From Arthrinium phaeospermum (Eukaryota > Ascomycota > Sordariomycetes > Amphisphaeriales > Apiosporaceae): a stretch of 64,000 nucleotides of DNA. The translations under genes were made by a program, and so were the position numbers. The first letter of the stretch is position 1. The number at the start of each line of letters is the position of its first letter. Shown here piece after piece: positions 54,921-64,000 of the stretch. The notes beneath the pieces were generated by a model. That model was not told the origin of the DNA and searched no databases. It was given only the letters and a program-made list of their open reading frames with translations. The DNA is taken from contig QYRS01000004.1 of the NCBI GenBank assembly GCA_006503535.1, positions 1,798,001 to 1,862,000 on the forward strand. Direction: 5' to 3'.

Positions 54921-57893
54921 CTATGTACAGCAGGTCAGGCAGAAATCGCGATCGCATACAAACCCGTCGACGCCGCAACGTCTCATGGTCCCACCGGGTG
55001 TACGGATCAGTCCTTCCTCTTCCATAGACGACGGGTTGTGGTATCTCCGAGCAGTCCGAGGCGTCTTGAGCACGCGCTGGAGCAGAGGGGAGCTAAAAGC
55101 CGTAGTTCTCGTCGCCGCCGCCGCCGCAGCAGCCGCACGGTGGCCCGCTTTGCTCCTCCGTCTGGCGGCGTCGGTCGCGGGTGCGTGACGCGTACCCGAT
55201 TGCCGTACCGCCGCGGCGGATGATCCTCCTAGGCTCCTCCTACGGTTGCTGCGGGCCCTGCGCGATGATGGCGTGAAGGGCTCGACGGCGTTGCTGCCCA
55301 GGGGCGAGGATGATGGCGGGGCGGCGGCGTCGGCGTGGCGCGAGGAGGTGGGCGTGTGGGCGAGGATGCTGATTTCGTCCTCGTCGTCCGAGTTGTCGGG
55401 GATGAGGGAGGCTAGGGCGTGTTTCTTGGCCGAGGCTGTGAGGCGGTTAGTCGCCGAGCTGGTGGCGGTGGCGGTGGTAGTTTGCTGTTTCGTCCTCTGC
55501 TCTCCTCGCTCGTTATCAAGCGTGCGCTTCGTCTTCGCCTTCTTCGTCGGGGTCCGAGGGGAGGCGGCGGAATGCGTTGGGGGTCTTTTCGGTTTGGCTT
55601 TGGCCCGAGACAGCGATGGTGATAGCTCGGAGCCCAAGGGAGGGGAAGAGACGCGTTCTCGGGGTTCTGAGGATCCCGTAGGGCCCGAGGAAGCATGTTC
55701 ATGTTCCTCGGGGCTCGCTGTTCGGCTCGCTGCCTCGCCCGCGGCGATCGCGGTTCGGTCTACGAGAATCTCCGGTTTTGCAGCTCGGGCAATATCCTCT
55801 TCTCCGGCCTCTCCCAAAACTGCGTCGGTGGTCTCGCCAGTGTTTATTTCGGACAATGATGGTTTCCGTGATAACTCCGGAGTCTCGACTGTTGTGGCCG
55901 TTGATAGTGACTCCACCGCTGACACCTCTTCATCCAGATTAGTAGGGGTATTTGAGCTTCCCTCGGCTTCTGGTATTATAGCGTGTCCTGTAGCGCCATT
56001 GGACAAGCCCAGGCCTTCGCCCTCGGTCTCCGGACTGTTTCGGGTGCCGAGCTCTACTTCTCCTGGCAACTTCGGAGACTCCGGGTCTTGAAACATATCC
56101 TCATCATCCGAAAAGTCGTAAGAGGGGTCTATCTGGTTCCTGGAGAAGGATTCCGCTTGTTGAGTGGGATGGGCTCGCTCGCTGCCTACTGTCTCTTCCG
56201 GCTGCAGTTCCAAAAGCCTGTTCGGTGTTGGTTCACGGGCCCATTCCGGTGATTCTGTGACATGGTTGGACCGCGAGAGGAATATGCTTTCCGCAGCTTC
56301 GATGAAGGCCTTGTTTCCAATGTCGCCGGGCTGGAGGTCCTCTGGATTTTCCCAAGCTGTTTCCTCGGCCAGAAATTCTGTATCATTTGGGGCATCTGTC
56401 ATCGCCATCTCAACGTCTAGCGCGTCGCCTGTTTCCTCTGGTCGCATATCCTCGTCGTCGGTTGGATCCGGGTCCAGTATTGCCTCTAGATCGGGTTTTG
56501 GTCTTCTCGTTTTCAGCCAGGAGACATCACCGTAGAACTCAGGCTTTGCCCGGGGTCGCCCAGAGCGCCGACCCTGGGACCCTTCAGCAGTGCCTTCTCC
56601 CTCTTGCAGTGGTTCTTCTTCTTTGCGAATCTTCTTTGCGACCAACTGCTTCTGAGGTATAACACCCCCAGGCGCTGACTGCAATTCTATCACAAAGGAA
56701 GAACTTTGCTCGGGTATATGCGGGTTATCTATTTTTCCTGCAGATTGAACGACCCCGTTCGTCGGTGCAACAGAATGTTCCTTGTGTTGCGCTTGAGAAT
56801 CAGGAGATTTTGTGGAAGTGACGTCTCCATCCCAGATCTTGTCAGAAACCCCAGGCGATGTGTGACTTCCTGACTGGACAGCGTCAACTGTAGTGGGCCT
56901 GCCTTTTTTGATGATGGAATCGCTTCTCGGAAAGTGCGTTTTTGGTGTCGTAGCAGAAGGAACTGAATCACGTTTCTGTGAGCCCTGCTTCGTGGAGTCT
57001 GGTAACCGTTGTTCGGGCCTGCCGTGTTCTTTGGCAACACCTAGCATAGCACTTTCGCCCTCTCCCTCGCCCTCGCCCTCGCCCTCGTCCCCGTGATCCT
57101 GAAAACCGTCTTTTCCCTCGTCCTCGGCAAGCTCTTCCCCAAGACAAGCATCTTGCCGATTCCTCACGGCGAGTTCTTTTGCGGTAGCGATCCTCCTCGG
57201 AGCTCTGCGGTTTAGTGTACGGCCAATACCCCCTCCATAACCAAAACCTTGAAAAGGGTTCATTTGTCCATTGAATGCGTTTCCAAAAAGCCCAAAATGA
57301 CCCTGGTGACCGCCCATCTGAAGCTCCGGGGTCTGCCACATGGGGTCTACCGGAGCCGGGGCGAACGCCGCAAAAGGGTGTGGCATCCCATAGTGTTGCG
57401 CCGGTGTTATTGATAGACCTGAGAAACTTGGGAGGTCGGCATTGGGCATTGGAGGGTGCGCCCAGTTGTTTTGCAGCGGTGATGCAGCATTGTACGACGT
57501 CGACTGCCCAGAGTTGAAGGATGTCGACGTGGAGGGTGGGTTCTTGCCCTGCAGTATGCGCTCCTCCTCTTCCTCGTCGGCCGACAGGTCCTCTTTGTCT
57601 TGCTCGTCCTCGAGAGACTGCAGATGCCCATTGTTGATTATGACTTCGCCGGTGTGCAGGTTAACCTCGTCGCCCTCGCCATCGAAGTCTCGCTCGTACT
57701 TGTCGAAGATGGACTCGAAGCGCGACTTGAGCTTAAAGACGGCCTTTGCTCTGCTCTTATCCAGCTCGTAGAGAGGGTCCTGTCGAGCCTCGAATTCCCC
57801 CGGGGGCAGGCATAGCTCGTCGTCATTGGCTTCGTCGTGGGGATCATCGCGTGGCGGTCGGTCGGCTTTGAGTCGCTTTGCAGGCGGCTCCAT
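54921..57893 (-). CDS. scm3: Scm3/HJURP-type centromeric histone CENP-A chaperone
   Basis: Single frame, 990 aa, from the ATG at 57893. Scm3 deposits CENP-A at centromeres, binding its histone fold. The Scm3 core is at about 48-97: FKLKSRFESIFDKYERDF, then GDEVNLHTGEVIINNGHLQS and LEDEQDKEDLSADEEEEE. The rest is disordered and charged, with acidic stretches, a Glu/Gly repeat (EGEGEGEGE) and a basic RRSGRPRAKPEFYGDVSWL patch that looks like an AT-hook near a conserved motif. A basic Ala/Arg-rich region (SSRRARSNRRRS) leads into the C-terminus, which has a conserved-looking tail with a Cys cluster: C-x6-C-x4-C-x2-C-C in RCGVDGFVCDRDFCLTCC. At 990 aa it is long for Scm3 but similar in arrangement to filamentous fungal homologues. 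Domain call rests on the N-terminal block. Confidence 0.85.
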   Translation of the reverse strand: MEPPAKRLKADRPPRDDPHDEANDDELCLPPGEFEARQDPLYELDKSRAKAVFKLKSRFESIFDKYERDFDGEGDEVNLHTGEVIINNGHLQSLEDEQDKEDLSADEEEEERILQGKNPPSTSTSFNSGQSTSYNAASPLQNNWAHPPMPNADLPSFSGLSITPAQHYGMPHPFAAFAPAPVDPMWQTPELQMGGHQGHFGLFGNAFNGQMNPFQGFGYGGGIGRTLNRRAPRRIATAKELAVRNRQDACLGEELAEDEGKDGFQDHGDEGEGEGEGEGESAMLGVAKEHGRPEQRLPDSTKQGSQKRDSVPSATTPKTHFPRSDSIIKKGRPTTVDAVQSGSHTSPGVSDKIWDGDVTSTKSPDSQAQHKEHSVAPTNGVVQSAGKIDNPHIPEQSSSFVIELQSAPGGVIPQKQLVAKKIRKEEEPLQEGEGTAEGSQGRRSGRPRAKPEFYGDVSWLKTRRPKPDLEAILDPDPTDDEDMRPEETGDALDVEMAMTDAPNDTEFLAEETAWENPEDLQPGDIGNKAFIEAAESIFLSRSNHVTESPEWAREPTPNRLLELQPEETVGSERAHPTQQAESFSRNQIDPSYDFSDDEDMFQDPESPKLPGEVELGTRNSPETEGEGLGLSNGATGHAIIPEAEGSSNTPTNLDEEVSAVESLSTATTVETPELSRKPSLSEINTGETTDAVLGEAGEEDIARAAKPEILVDRTAIAAGEAASRTASPEEHEHASSGPTGSSEPRERVSSPPLGSELSPSLSRAKAKPKRPPTHSAASPRTPTKKAKTKRTLDNERGEQRTKQQTTTATATSSATNRLTASAKKHALASLIPDNSDDEDEISILAHTPTSSRHADAAAPPSSSPLGSNAVEPFTPSSRRARSNRRRSLGGSSAAAVRQSGTRHAPATDAARRRSKAGHRAAAAAAAATRTTAFSSPLLQRVLKTPRTARRYHNPSSMEEEGLIRTPGGTMRRCGVDGFVCDRDFCLTCCT

Positions 57894-58518
57894 AGTGTTG
57901 TTGCTGTGGTGGTTGCGGTTGCGGTCGCGGTCAGGGCCGGCGCAAACGAATCCGCTTCACGATGCAAGGGGAAAAGAAGATTATAAATTATATATTGAGC
58001 TCATTGCTACTCTGTCCGCCAGAGCGCATTAGAAATTGTTCAAGTCTAGGTGATCAGAAGTGATCGCGGGTTCGAAAGCAAGGTACAGCCCATGGTTGCC
58101 GGGACGGTCGCAAAATCAACATTGGATTCAACTTGTCAATACAATTGAGCAAATCAATTTGGCTGCTTAAAAAAGTAATGGGGGTGACATGCAGCATTCT
58201 CTCCATACTGCGAGCCACTAATAGTCAAGGTGTACAGTGAAGTGGTACCGCTAAAAGGGTTGGTGGGGGTTGTGACGTTACGGCATTCCGGGAAGCACAT
58301 GCAGCTCCCAAGGTTCCCAAGCTTCAACCTATGTTTAACCAAGGAGCTGAATACTGAAAGCTATCTTCTTCGACTACGACTACGACTTCGACTTCTACCA
58401 GCTCTATCACCATATCCACCGACCGAACATGTTCGCGACACCCAGACCTTGACGTACATTCGACAAGAGTCGATCCGCAACCGTATCTTGCCATCGTCTA
58501 GTATGGACTCCAGCGACC
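57894..58518. promoter_or_regulatory. Bidirectional promoter region between scm3 and atg6
   Basis: 625 bp separates the two divergent start codons. No open frame is likely to be real. Any shared control would be through this stretch; I see no obvious motif pair. Confidence 0.5.
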
Positions 58519-60113
58519 ATGTATTGCCAGAAGTGTCGCACGCCTCTTAAGCTCGACAACTCTTTGTCGGAGCTTAACCCTGCTGCATATGATTTACTCA
58601 TAGGTTTGTTCCCGTCATTCCGTCCGGGCTGCCTTGTTTGCCCTTTGACTCCGACCCAACTCATGCGGGTTGGCCGGCCAGACTGTGGCTGACTTTGGAA
58701 ATAGCTGCCTCGTCGCAACAACAATCCAAGCGGCCAACTGTTGCACCCCCTTCGTACCCCCAGGAAACAGAGCGACGAGGTTTCTACGACAGAATCTCCA
58801 AGAACACTACGAACTCCTTGTTTAAGAAGCAGGGGACTGCTCATCGTAGCGATGGGTCTTTCATCCTATTAACCGAGTCGCAACTCGCCCCTCCAAAGCT
58901 CACGCCCTCGCACGAGCACCACTCCAGCCCTCAGCAGCGTCGCCAGTCCTCCTTATCAAACGGTTCAGGCACCATGGTCAACACTGGCAAACCTCACGAG
59001 GCCGAGCGCATCAACAAGCTCTTCGAGATCCTCTCTGCCCGTTCCGACATCGACCATCCGGTATGTGTCGAATGCACCGACATGCTCGTCGAAGGGCTGC
59101 AGAAGAGGCTGGACAGCACCATCAAGGAGAGGAACATGTTCGCCGACTACCTCAAGCAAGTGCAAGCTGATGTCCCGTCGGAAGAAGATATCTCTGCCTC
59201 GGAAAAGGCCATGGAGAAGGCCAAAAGGGATCAGGAAGAAGCCTTGAACAAACTCGCCAAGCTAGAGCACGAGCAAGAGGCCCTTGATCGAGAAATGGCC
59301 GTCCTCGAGGAGGAATCAAGAAACCTCGATGCAGAAGAAGAGGAGTTCTGGAGAGAGCGGAACTCGTTTGGCACTAAGCTCTCCTACTTTCAGAACGAGA
59401 GGGATAGCGTCAACTCCAAGTTTGACCACGACTCTCAGCTACTTACGAAGCTGCAGCGAGCAAACGTCTATAACGATACCTTTTCTATACATCACGACGG
59501 TAACTTTGCCACCATCAATGGTCTAAGGCTTGGTCGGTCATCTGCCAAGCCAGTTGAATGGCCCGAGATCAATGCGGCCTGGGGACAAGCGTTGCTGCTG
59601 GTAGTCACAGTCGCCGACAAACTGGAGTTCAAATTTGACGGTTACGACCCCTTGCCTATGGGGTCGACGTCCAAGATTATCCGCTATGACCATCCCTCGC
59701 CATCATCTAGCCGTTTGGGCTCTCGAGGTGGTCCTCCTCCCGCTCCCAAGAAGCAAGTTCTCGAACTCTTCTCTTCGGGAGATCTACCCTTGAATCTGCT
59801 GTGGCATCGGAAGTTCGACACGGCAATGATGGCGTTCCTTGAACTAGTGAGGCAGCTCGGGGCTAAAGTCCACCACGAGACGAGAAAAGTCAACGAGCTA
59901 GGCGACTACCTAACCACGCCCTTGGATCTTCCCTACAAGATCGAAGGTGACAAGATCGGCGACAACCGAATAGGGCACTTCAGCATCAAGCTCGGGATTG
60001 CCAACGATGATAGCTGGACCAAGGCCTGCAAGTTTGCCCTGACCTGCTGCAAATTCCTAATAGCACACGCGAGCAATGTCAGCCACAACGCCAATGGGCG
60101 AAGCCTGGCGTGA
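58519..60113 (+). CDS. atg6: Beclin-1/Atg6/Vps30 autophagy protein
   Basis: Two exons, 58519-58603 and 58705-60113 (101-bp intron, GTTTGT to ATAG, with a GCTGAC branch site), giving 497 aa. The start is MYCQKCRTPLKLDNSLSEL, the conserved N-terminus with a CxxC pair. Atg6 is a subunit of the Vps34 PI3-kinase complexes for autophagy and vacuolar sorting. After a Ser/Gln-rich linker come CVECTDMLVEGLQKRLD, a long coiled coil (about 165-265), NDTFSIHHDGNFATINGLRLG, and the BARA domain ending WTKACKFALTCCKFLIAHAS. The length suits the family. The exon 1 ATG at 58519 is preferred over an out-of-frame ATG at 58504. Confidence 0.95.
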
Positions 60114-60766
60114 TGCGATAGATGGATAGGATTTCTCTGGGTTGGCGTGGAGTTATGGCGTCCACTGTAGAGAAGCAATCAGCTCACGATCGACTGATTT
60201 TATACGCGGTTAGCCCTTTTAATCATTACTCTCTGCAAAAATTAACATAATTGCCAGCAACATGCACCAAAGTTTCAACATCGGTAATGATAGTGATATA
60301 TGCTATATGTGTACCACTTATTGAATGACCCAGCTCAGTGCTGAACCTCGATGGTCATGTTACGAACTGGGCTTACGAATCATGTACGGATTATGGCAGC
60401 TTGATAAGGATGGCGCAGAGCCAAGAACCGCCTGTAAGCGATCCGCTGCGGGAAACTACTCCACAGATCTCCGCCGAAACATCTACATACTCCATCTGAA
60501 GGGCGCGGTCATGGGTAAAAGAACCGACACAGGTTAATAAGAAAGATAGGCTCGGTGCCTCTCAGCGCTACCAGATTTAGCTGGTTTGAGCTCCTTTATC
60601 GGATGCTAGGCCAGCATCCAACTTAAAACATGTCATCAGACACCATGCTTGCCAGAATGGACTTCTTCGACCTCACTCTGCTTCTTCTTACTCTTGCATA
60701 CTCAGTTATAGGTCTCGAATGACTGTATGAGTCCTGTGTTGTTTCGTTCAGGCCAAGGTGTTAACC
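60114..60766. other. Intergenic region
   Basis: It holds the atg6 3' UTR and the upstream region of the MFS gene. Short frames only. Confidence 0.5.
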
Positions 60767-62583
60767 ATGATAGTCACATCGACTGAGTTGGTCCCGGTCT
60801 CGAGGCCTATGGCCGATAGACCACTCGAGGACATATCGGCCCAGGAAAGCCAAATATCCATACAGCAAGAGCCAGATCATATATCTCTTGCGCATGTCGA
60901 TAGGCTCCCGCCTGTTGACAGGGGTAAAGATGCATACCTCTTCCTCGCGGCCGCCTGGGCCATCGAAGCACTGGTTTGGGGTATGAGTGTTTTTGCCCAT
61001 CGAGTAGTCCCGTCAAGTATTATGGCAACCCTGTAGCTAACAGCACGCAAAGGCTTTCCTTTCGCCTTCGGCATCTTCCAGGACTACTACTCCACCCACG
61101 CACCATTCGAGGGGTCTCCCAATATCTCCGTTATCGGTACCTGTGCCATGGGCCTGATGTACCTGACGGCGCCCCTGACCTTTGGCCTCTGCCGCATCTT
61201 CGCGCGCTGGGCCCGCTGGACCCCGATCATCGGCCTCTTCGTCATGAGCATCTCGCTCGCCGTGTCGTCCTTCTGCGACACGGTACCACAGCTCATCGCG
61301 TTCCAGGGCTGCCTCTACGCCGTCGGCGGCGGCATCGCCTACGCCCCCTGCATCCTCTACCTGGACGAGTGGTTCGTCCGCCGCAAGGGCCTCGCCTACG
61401 GCATCATGTGGAGCGGCACGGGCATCGCGGGCGTCGTGCTGCCCCTGCTCTTCGAGGCCCTGCTGCGCGCGCTGGGCTACCAGACCACGCTGCGCCTCTG
61501 GGCCGGCCTCCTGTTCGCCATCACGGCGCCCCTGGCTTTCTTCATCAAGCCGCGCGTGCCCGTCTCCAAGAATACGGCGGCGAACAAGGCCCGGCCGTTC
61601 AACTTCAACTTTCTGCTGTTGCCTGCGTTCTTGGTGTACCAGTCGTTCAACATCCTCGAGGCTACCGGGTTCTTCCTGCCAGGTGAGTTTCGGTACTACT
61701 ATTCGTACATCCTTTCATCACGACCAGTATGAGGGCTTCAGGCTGTGCGGGCAAATTACTTGCGCCTATATCGCCATGCCCCTTTACCGATTGAAGAATA
61801 AACGCCCCATTCCCATTATACGGTTGATTATTTGCACACATGGAAGTGTCTTGTATAAGCACGAAAGGATAAGTACTAGTTGCTGACAAGTGCCCCCTAC
61901 TTCCCACAGCCATCTACCTCCCCACCTACGCCCGCAGCGTCTTCGCCTCGGGCTCGCTCCCGTCCGCCACGACGGTCCTCCTGGTCAACGTGGCGTCGGT
62001 CGTGGGCTGCGTCGCCATGGGCTCGCTGACGGACCGCCTGCACGTCGTGACGTGCATCCTGGTCTCGACGGCGGGCGCGGCGCTCGGCGTCTTCCTGGTC
62101 TGGGGCCTCGCGTCCTCGCTCGCCGGGCTCTACGCCTTCTGCCTCCTGTACGGCCTGTTCGCCGGCTCCTACACCTCGGCCTGGCCCGGCATCATGCGCG
62201 CCGTCATGGAGAAGGCGGCGGCGAGCGACGATGCCCATGGCAGCAGTGCCGACGCCGCCGCCGCCGCCGCCGCCTCGTCGACGGACAACGGCAACACCAC
62301 CACCGACAACTATAATAGTAATCATGATAGTAGCAGCAGCAGTGGTAAGAAGAAGTACGGCCCGGTTGACACGAGCATGGTCTTCGCTTGGCTCGCCGCC
62401 GGCCGTGGTATCGGCAACGTTGTTTCTGGTCCTCTCAGCGAGGGGCTCTTGGACGGGCTCCCGTGGCTTGGGCAAGCGGCGGGCGGCTACGGTTCGGGAT
62501 ACGGAGGGCTCATTGTGTTCACCGGGGTCACGGCTATTCTCGGTGGTGGCAGTTACATATGGAAACGGGCTGGGGTCCTTTGA
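60767..62583 (+). CDS. MFS transporter of the monocarboxylate-carrier type
   Basis: Three exons, 60767-60980, 61053-61682 and 61910-62583, giving 505 aa. Introns of 72 and 227 bp have GTATGA and GTGAGT donors. The layout is a cytosolic leader, then DAYLFLAAAWAIEALVWG-FPFAFGIFQDYYS, which is the first helix and the DYY motif of fungal monocarboxylate-like MFS proteins. Further helices, an RRKGLAYGIMWSGTGIAG motif between helices 4 and 5, and a conserved second half follow. Substrate is unknown. Between the middle and last helices is an unusual hydrophilic, Ala/Ser/Asp/Asn-rich stretch encoded by about 62215-62355. No neighbouring genes suggest a pathway. Confidence 0.88.
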
Positions 62584-63532
62584 AGTGATTAGTGATTGGA
62601 ACCCTGGGCGAAGAAGTCCGTCCATAGCGGTCGTTGCTGGAACGCCCAGCACCATGTATATAGCTGCGATTATGTAGATAGGGCGCAGTCACAGACTAGT
62701 TATGGCTATCCGATGAGAATATCCCGGACTGCTTGTTTAGATAATCACTAGATAGATTGGCATGAATATAGATTGAGCGTCTTTGGTTTCGCATTTAACA
62801 TATATCTTCGGTGGCCTTGAATGGTTACATGACTGACAAATGCTAGTCAGAGAACATGGAAAAGCGCAGCAACTACATTACTAAGAAGACATGTATACCC
62901 CTATTTCGATTATATCTCAAACCTACACTTGCCATACGTCTCGCATTGAGATTGATCCCGCTGAACTTTGAGACTTTCTGGAATACTGCCTCTGGAAAGG
63001 CAGGAGGCGATGAGAATAAGTCGAGTATGTGGCCAACTGAGCCTTTGGAGATGTATTAGCTTGAGGCCAGTAACAATATTGTTCAGGTGTTACATAACTT
63101 CAAGAGATAGGGGCTCGGATTATGAAAAGATCTGATTCATTGTATCAATATTCAACTTCGACTATAAATAGAGCAAGCAGTTGCTTACGCCACCGTTGCG
63201 AATACAGTGACGACGTGGATATCGGCGAAAATAGTTGATGATCTGATCAATTGCTCCTTCTGTACGCCATGCGTCCTATGCTGAAAGAGCGCGGCCATCG
63301 GATTCCAGGGGAACATTTGGATCGACACCTCCATTGTGATCGAGTGGGCACATTTGAGGTCAGTTGAGAAGCCATGACATTCATTGGCGGCCCACCAAAA
63401 TCTGGGCTGCTAATCTCTGATAGAAATGAAGTCATGTATTATCATCGCGACTGCAATGACAAATCTATTTCGGGAATTTACAACCTCGGAACCCCTATCT
63501 CTCGTAGCATTTTACTTTATCGAGGACCACGC
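62584..63532. other. Convergent intergenic region
   Basis: It lies between the MFS gene and the cyclophilin gene, whose 3' ends face each other, and should contain both 3' UTRs. No gene is visible. Confidence 0.5.
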
Positions 63533-63938
63533 TCACATCTCCCCACACTGAGCGATGACAACGTCCAGGTTTGGGACGTCCTTGCCGCGGTACCCAGTCT
63601 TAGTGGCCTCCATCTTCTTCACAACGTCCATCCCGTCTACGACCTTGCCAAACACCGTGTGCTTGCCATCCAAGAAAGGGGTGGGCACGGTGGTGATGAA
63701 GAACTGCGATCCGTTGGTGTTGGGGCCAGCGTTCTATCATTCTCCATTCATCAGTATCAGGAATCAATAGAGCAGGGAGAGAAGTCCAATTCCCACTTAC
63801 CGCCATGGAGAGAAGTCCTGGCTGCTCGTGCTTCAGGGTGAAGTTCTCGTCGGCGAATGACTTGGTTCCGTAAATGCACGTACTGCCTGTGCCGTCGCCC
63901 TTGAGGAAGTCGCCGCCCTGGCACATGAAACTAGGTAT
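63533..63938 (-). CDS. Cyclophilin peptidyl-prolyl isomerase, partial (C-terminal 112 residues)
   Basis: Two exons lie within the window on the minus strand: 63938-63801 and 63733-63533, with the stop at 63535-63533. They encode [11 protein letters not shown] through CGEM. Cyclophilins isomerise Xaa-Pro bonds and bind cyclosporin. The active-site blocks are visible: [53 protein letters not shown] and [17 protein letters not shown]. The C-terminus [10 protein letters not shown] resembles the spliceosomal cyclophilin H class. The catalytic Arg of the FHR motif would lie in an exon beyond the window, since 63939-64000 appears to be intron with a CTAAC branch site. Gene continues past 64000. Confidence 0.9.
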
Positions 63939-64000
63939 CTGTTTGGTTCACAATAGTTAGGTCCGAGCAGCTATCGTACATACAGGCAAGAATACCCGGC

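Noticed and set aside
1..64000. CRISPR array, rRNA, bacterial operon or biosynthetic cluster
   Set aside because: No spaced direct repeats, no rRNA-like sequence and no PKS, NRPS or terpene synthase; the gene set is eukaryotic and housekeeping.

Overview
The window is nuclear DNA of a filamentous ascomycete, most likely a Sordariomycete. Genes carry short spliceosomal introns (about 50-300 bp) with GTNNGT-type donors and CTGAC/CTAAC branch points. Its proteins include fungus-specific ones: a white-collar-2 photoreceptor partner, an AbaA-type TEA regulator, a beta-flanking protein, a UPF0658 Golgi protein and a DUF3807 protein. The genus cannot be fixed from sequence alone.

Layout. 0-4 kb: an abaA-like TEA transcription factor (+), followed by about 6 kb with no supportable gene. 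10-16 kb: a secreted protein with an LPMO-like mature N-terminal histidine (+), a possible oxygenase-fold protein (-) and a large membrane protein (-) whose first exon is unresolved. 16-22 kb: a five-exon beta-flanking protein (-), a small secreted or membrane-anchored protein (-) and a peroxisomal enoyl-CoA isomerase-like protein ending in SKL (+). 22-24 kb: a decayed Pth11-like receptor (-). 24-34 kb: wc-2 (-) and rad50 (+), divergent across 4.3 kb that holds a 181-bp MITE with perfect 36-bp terminal inverted repeats. 35-46 kb: a PP4 regulatory subunit 2-like protein (-), a UPF0658 Golgi membrane protein (+) behind a stretch of almost 1 kb without ATG, and an STB6-like protein (-). 46-54 kb: a run of plus-strand genes: RMD5 (GID ubiquitin ligase), a proline-iminopeptidase-like hydrolase, a DUF3807 protein and casein kinase 2 alpha. 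54-64 kb: scm3 (-) and atg6 (+), divergent across 625 bp, then an MFS carrier (+) and the 3' end of a cyclophilin (-) cut by the window edge.

The genes are mostly housekeeping and regulatory (DNA repair, kinetochore, autophagy, protein turnover, kinase, phosphatase, light and development), and I see no biosynthetic cluster, defence island or CRISPR. Exon joins were chosen by reading-frame continuity and splice consensus; every multi-exon model sums to a whole number of codons. I found no convincing novel multi-gene system. The best leads are the LPMO-like secreted protein, the very long ATG-free leaders, the recent MITE, and the wc-2 intron that splits its zinc finger.
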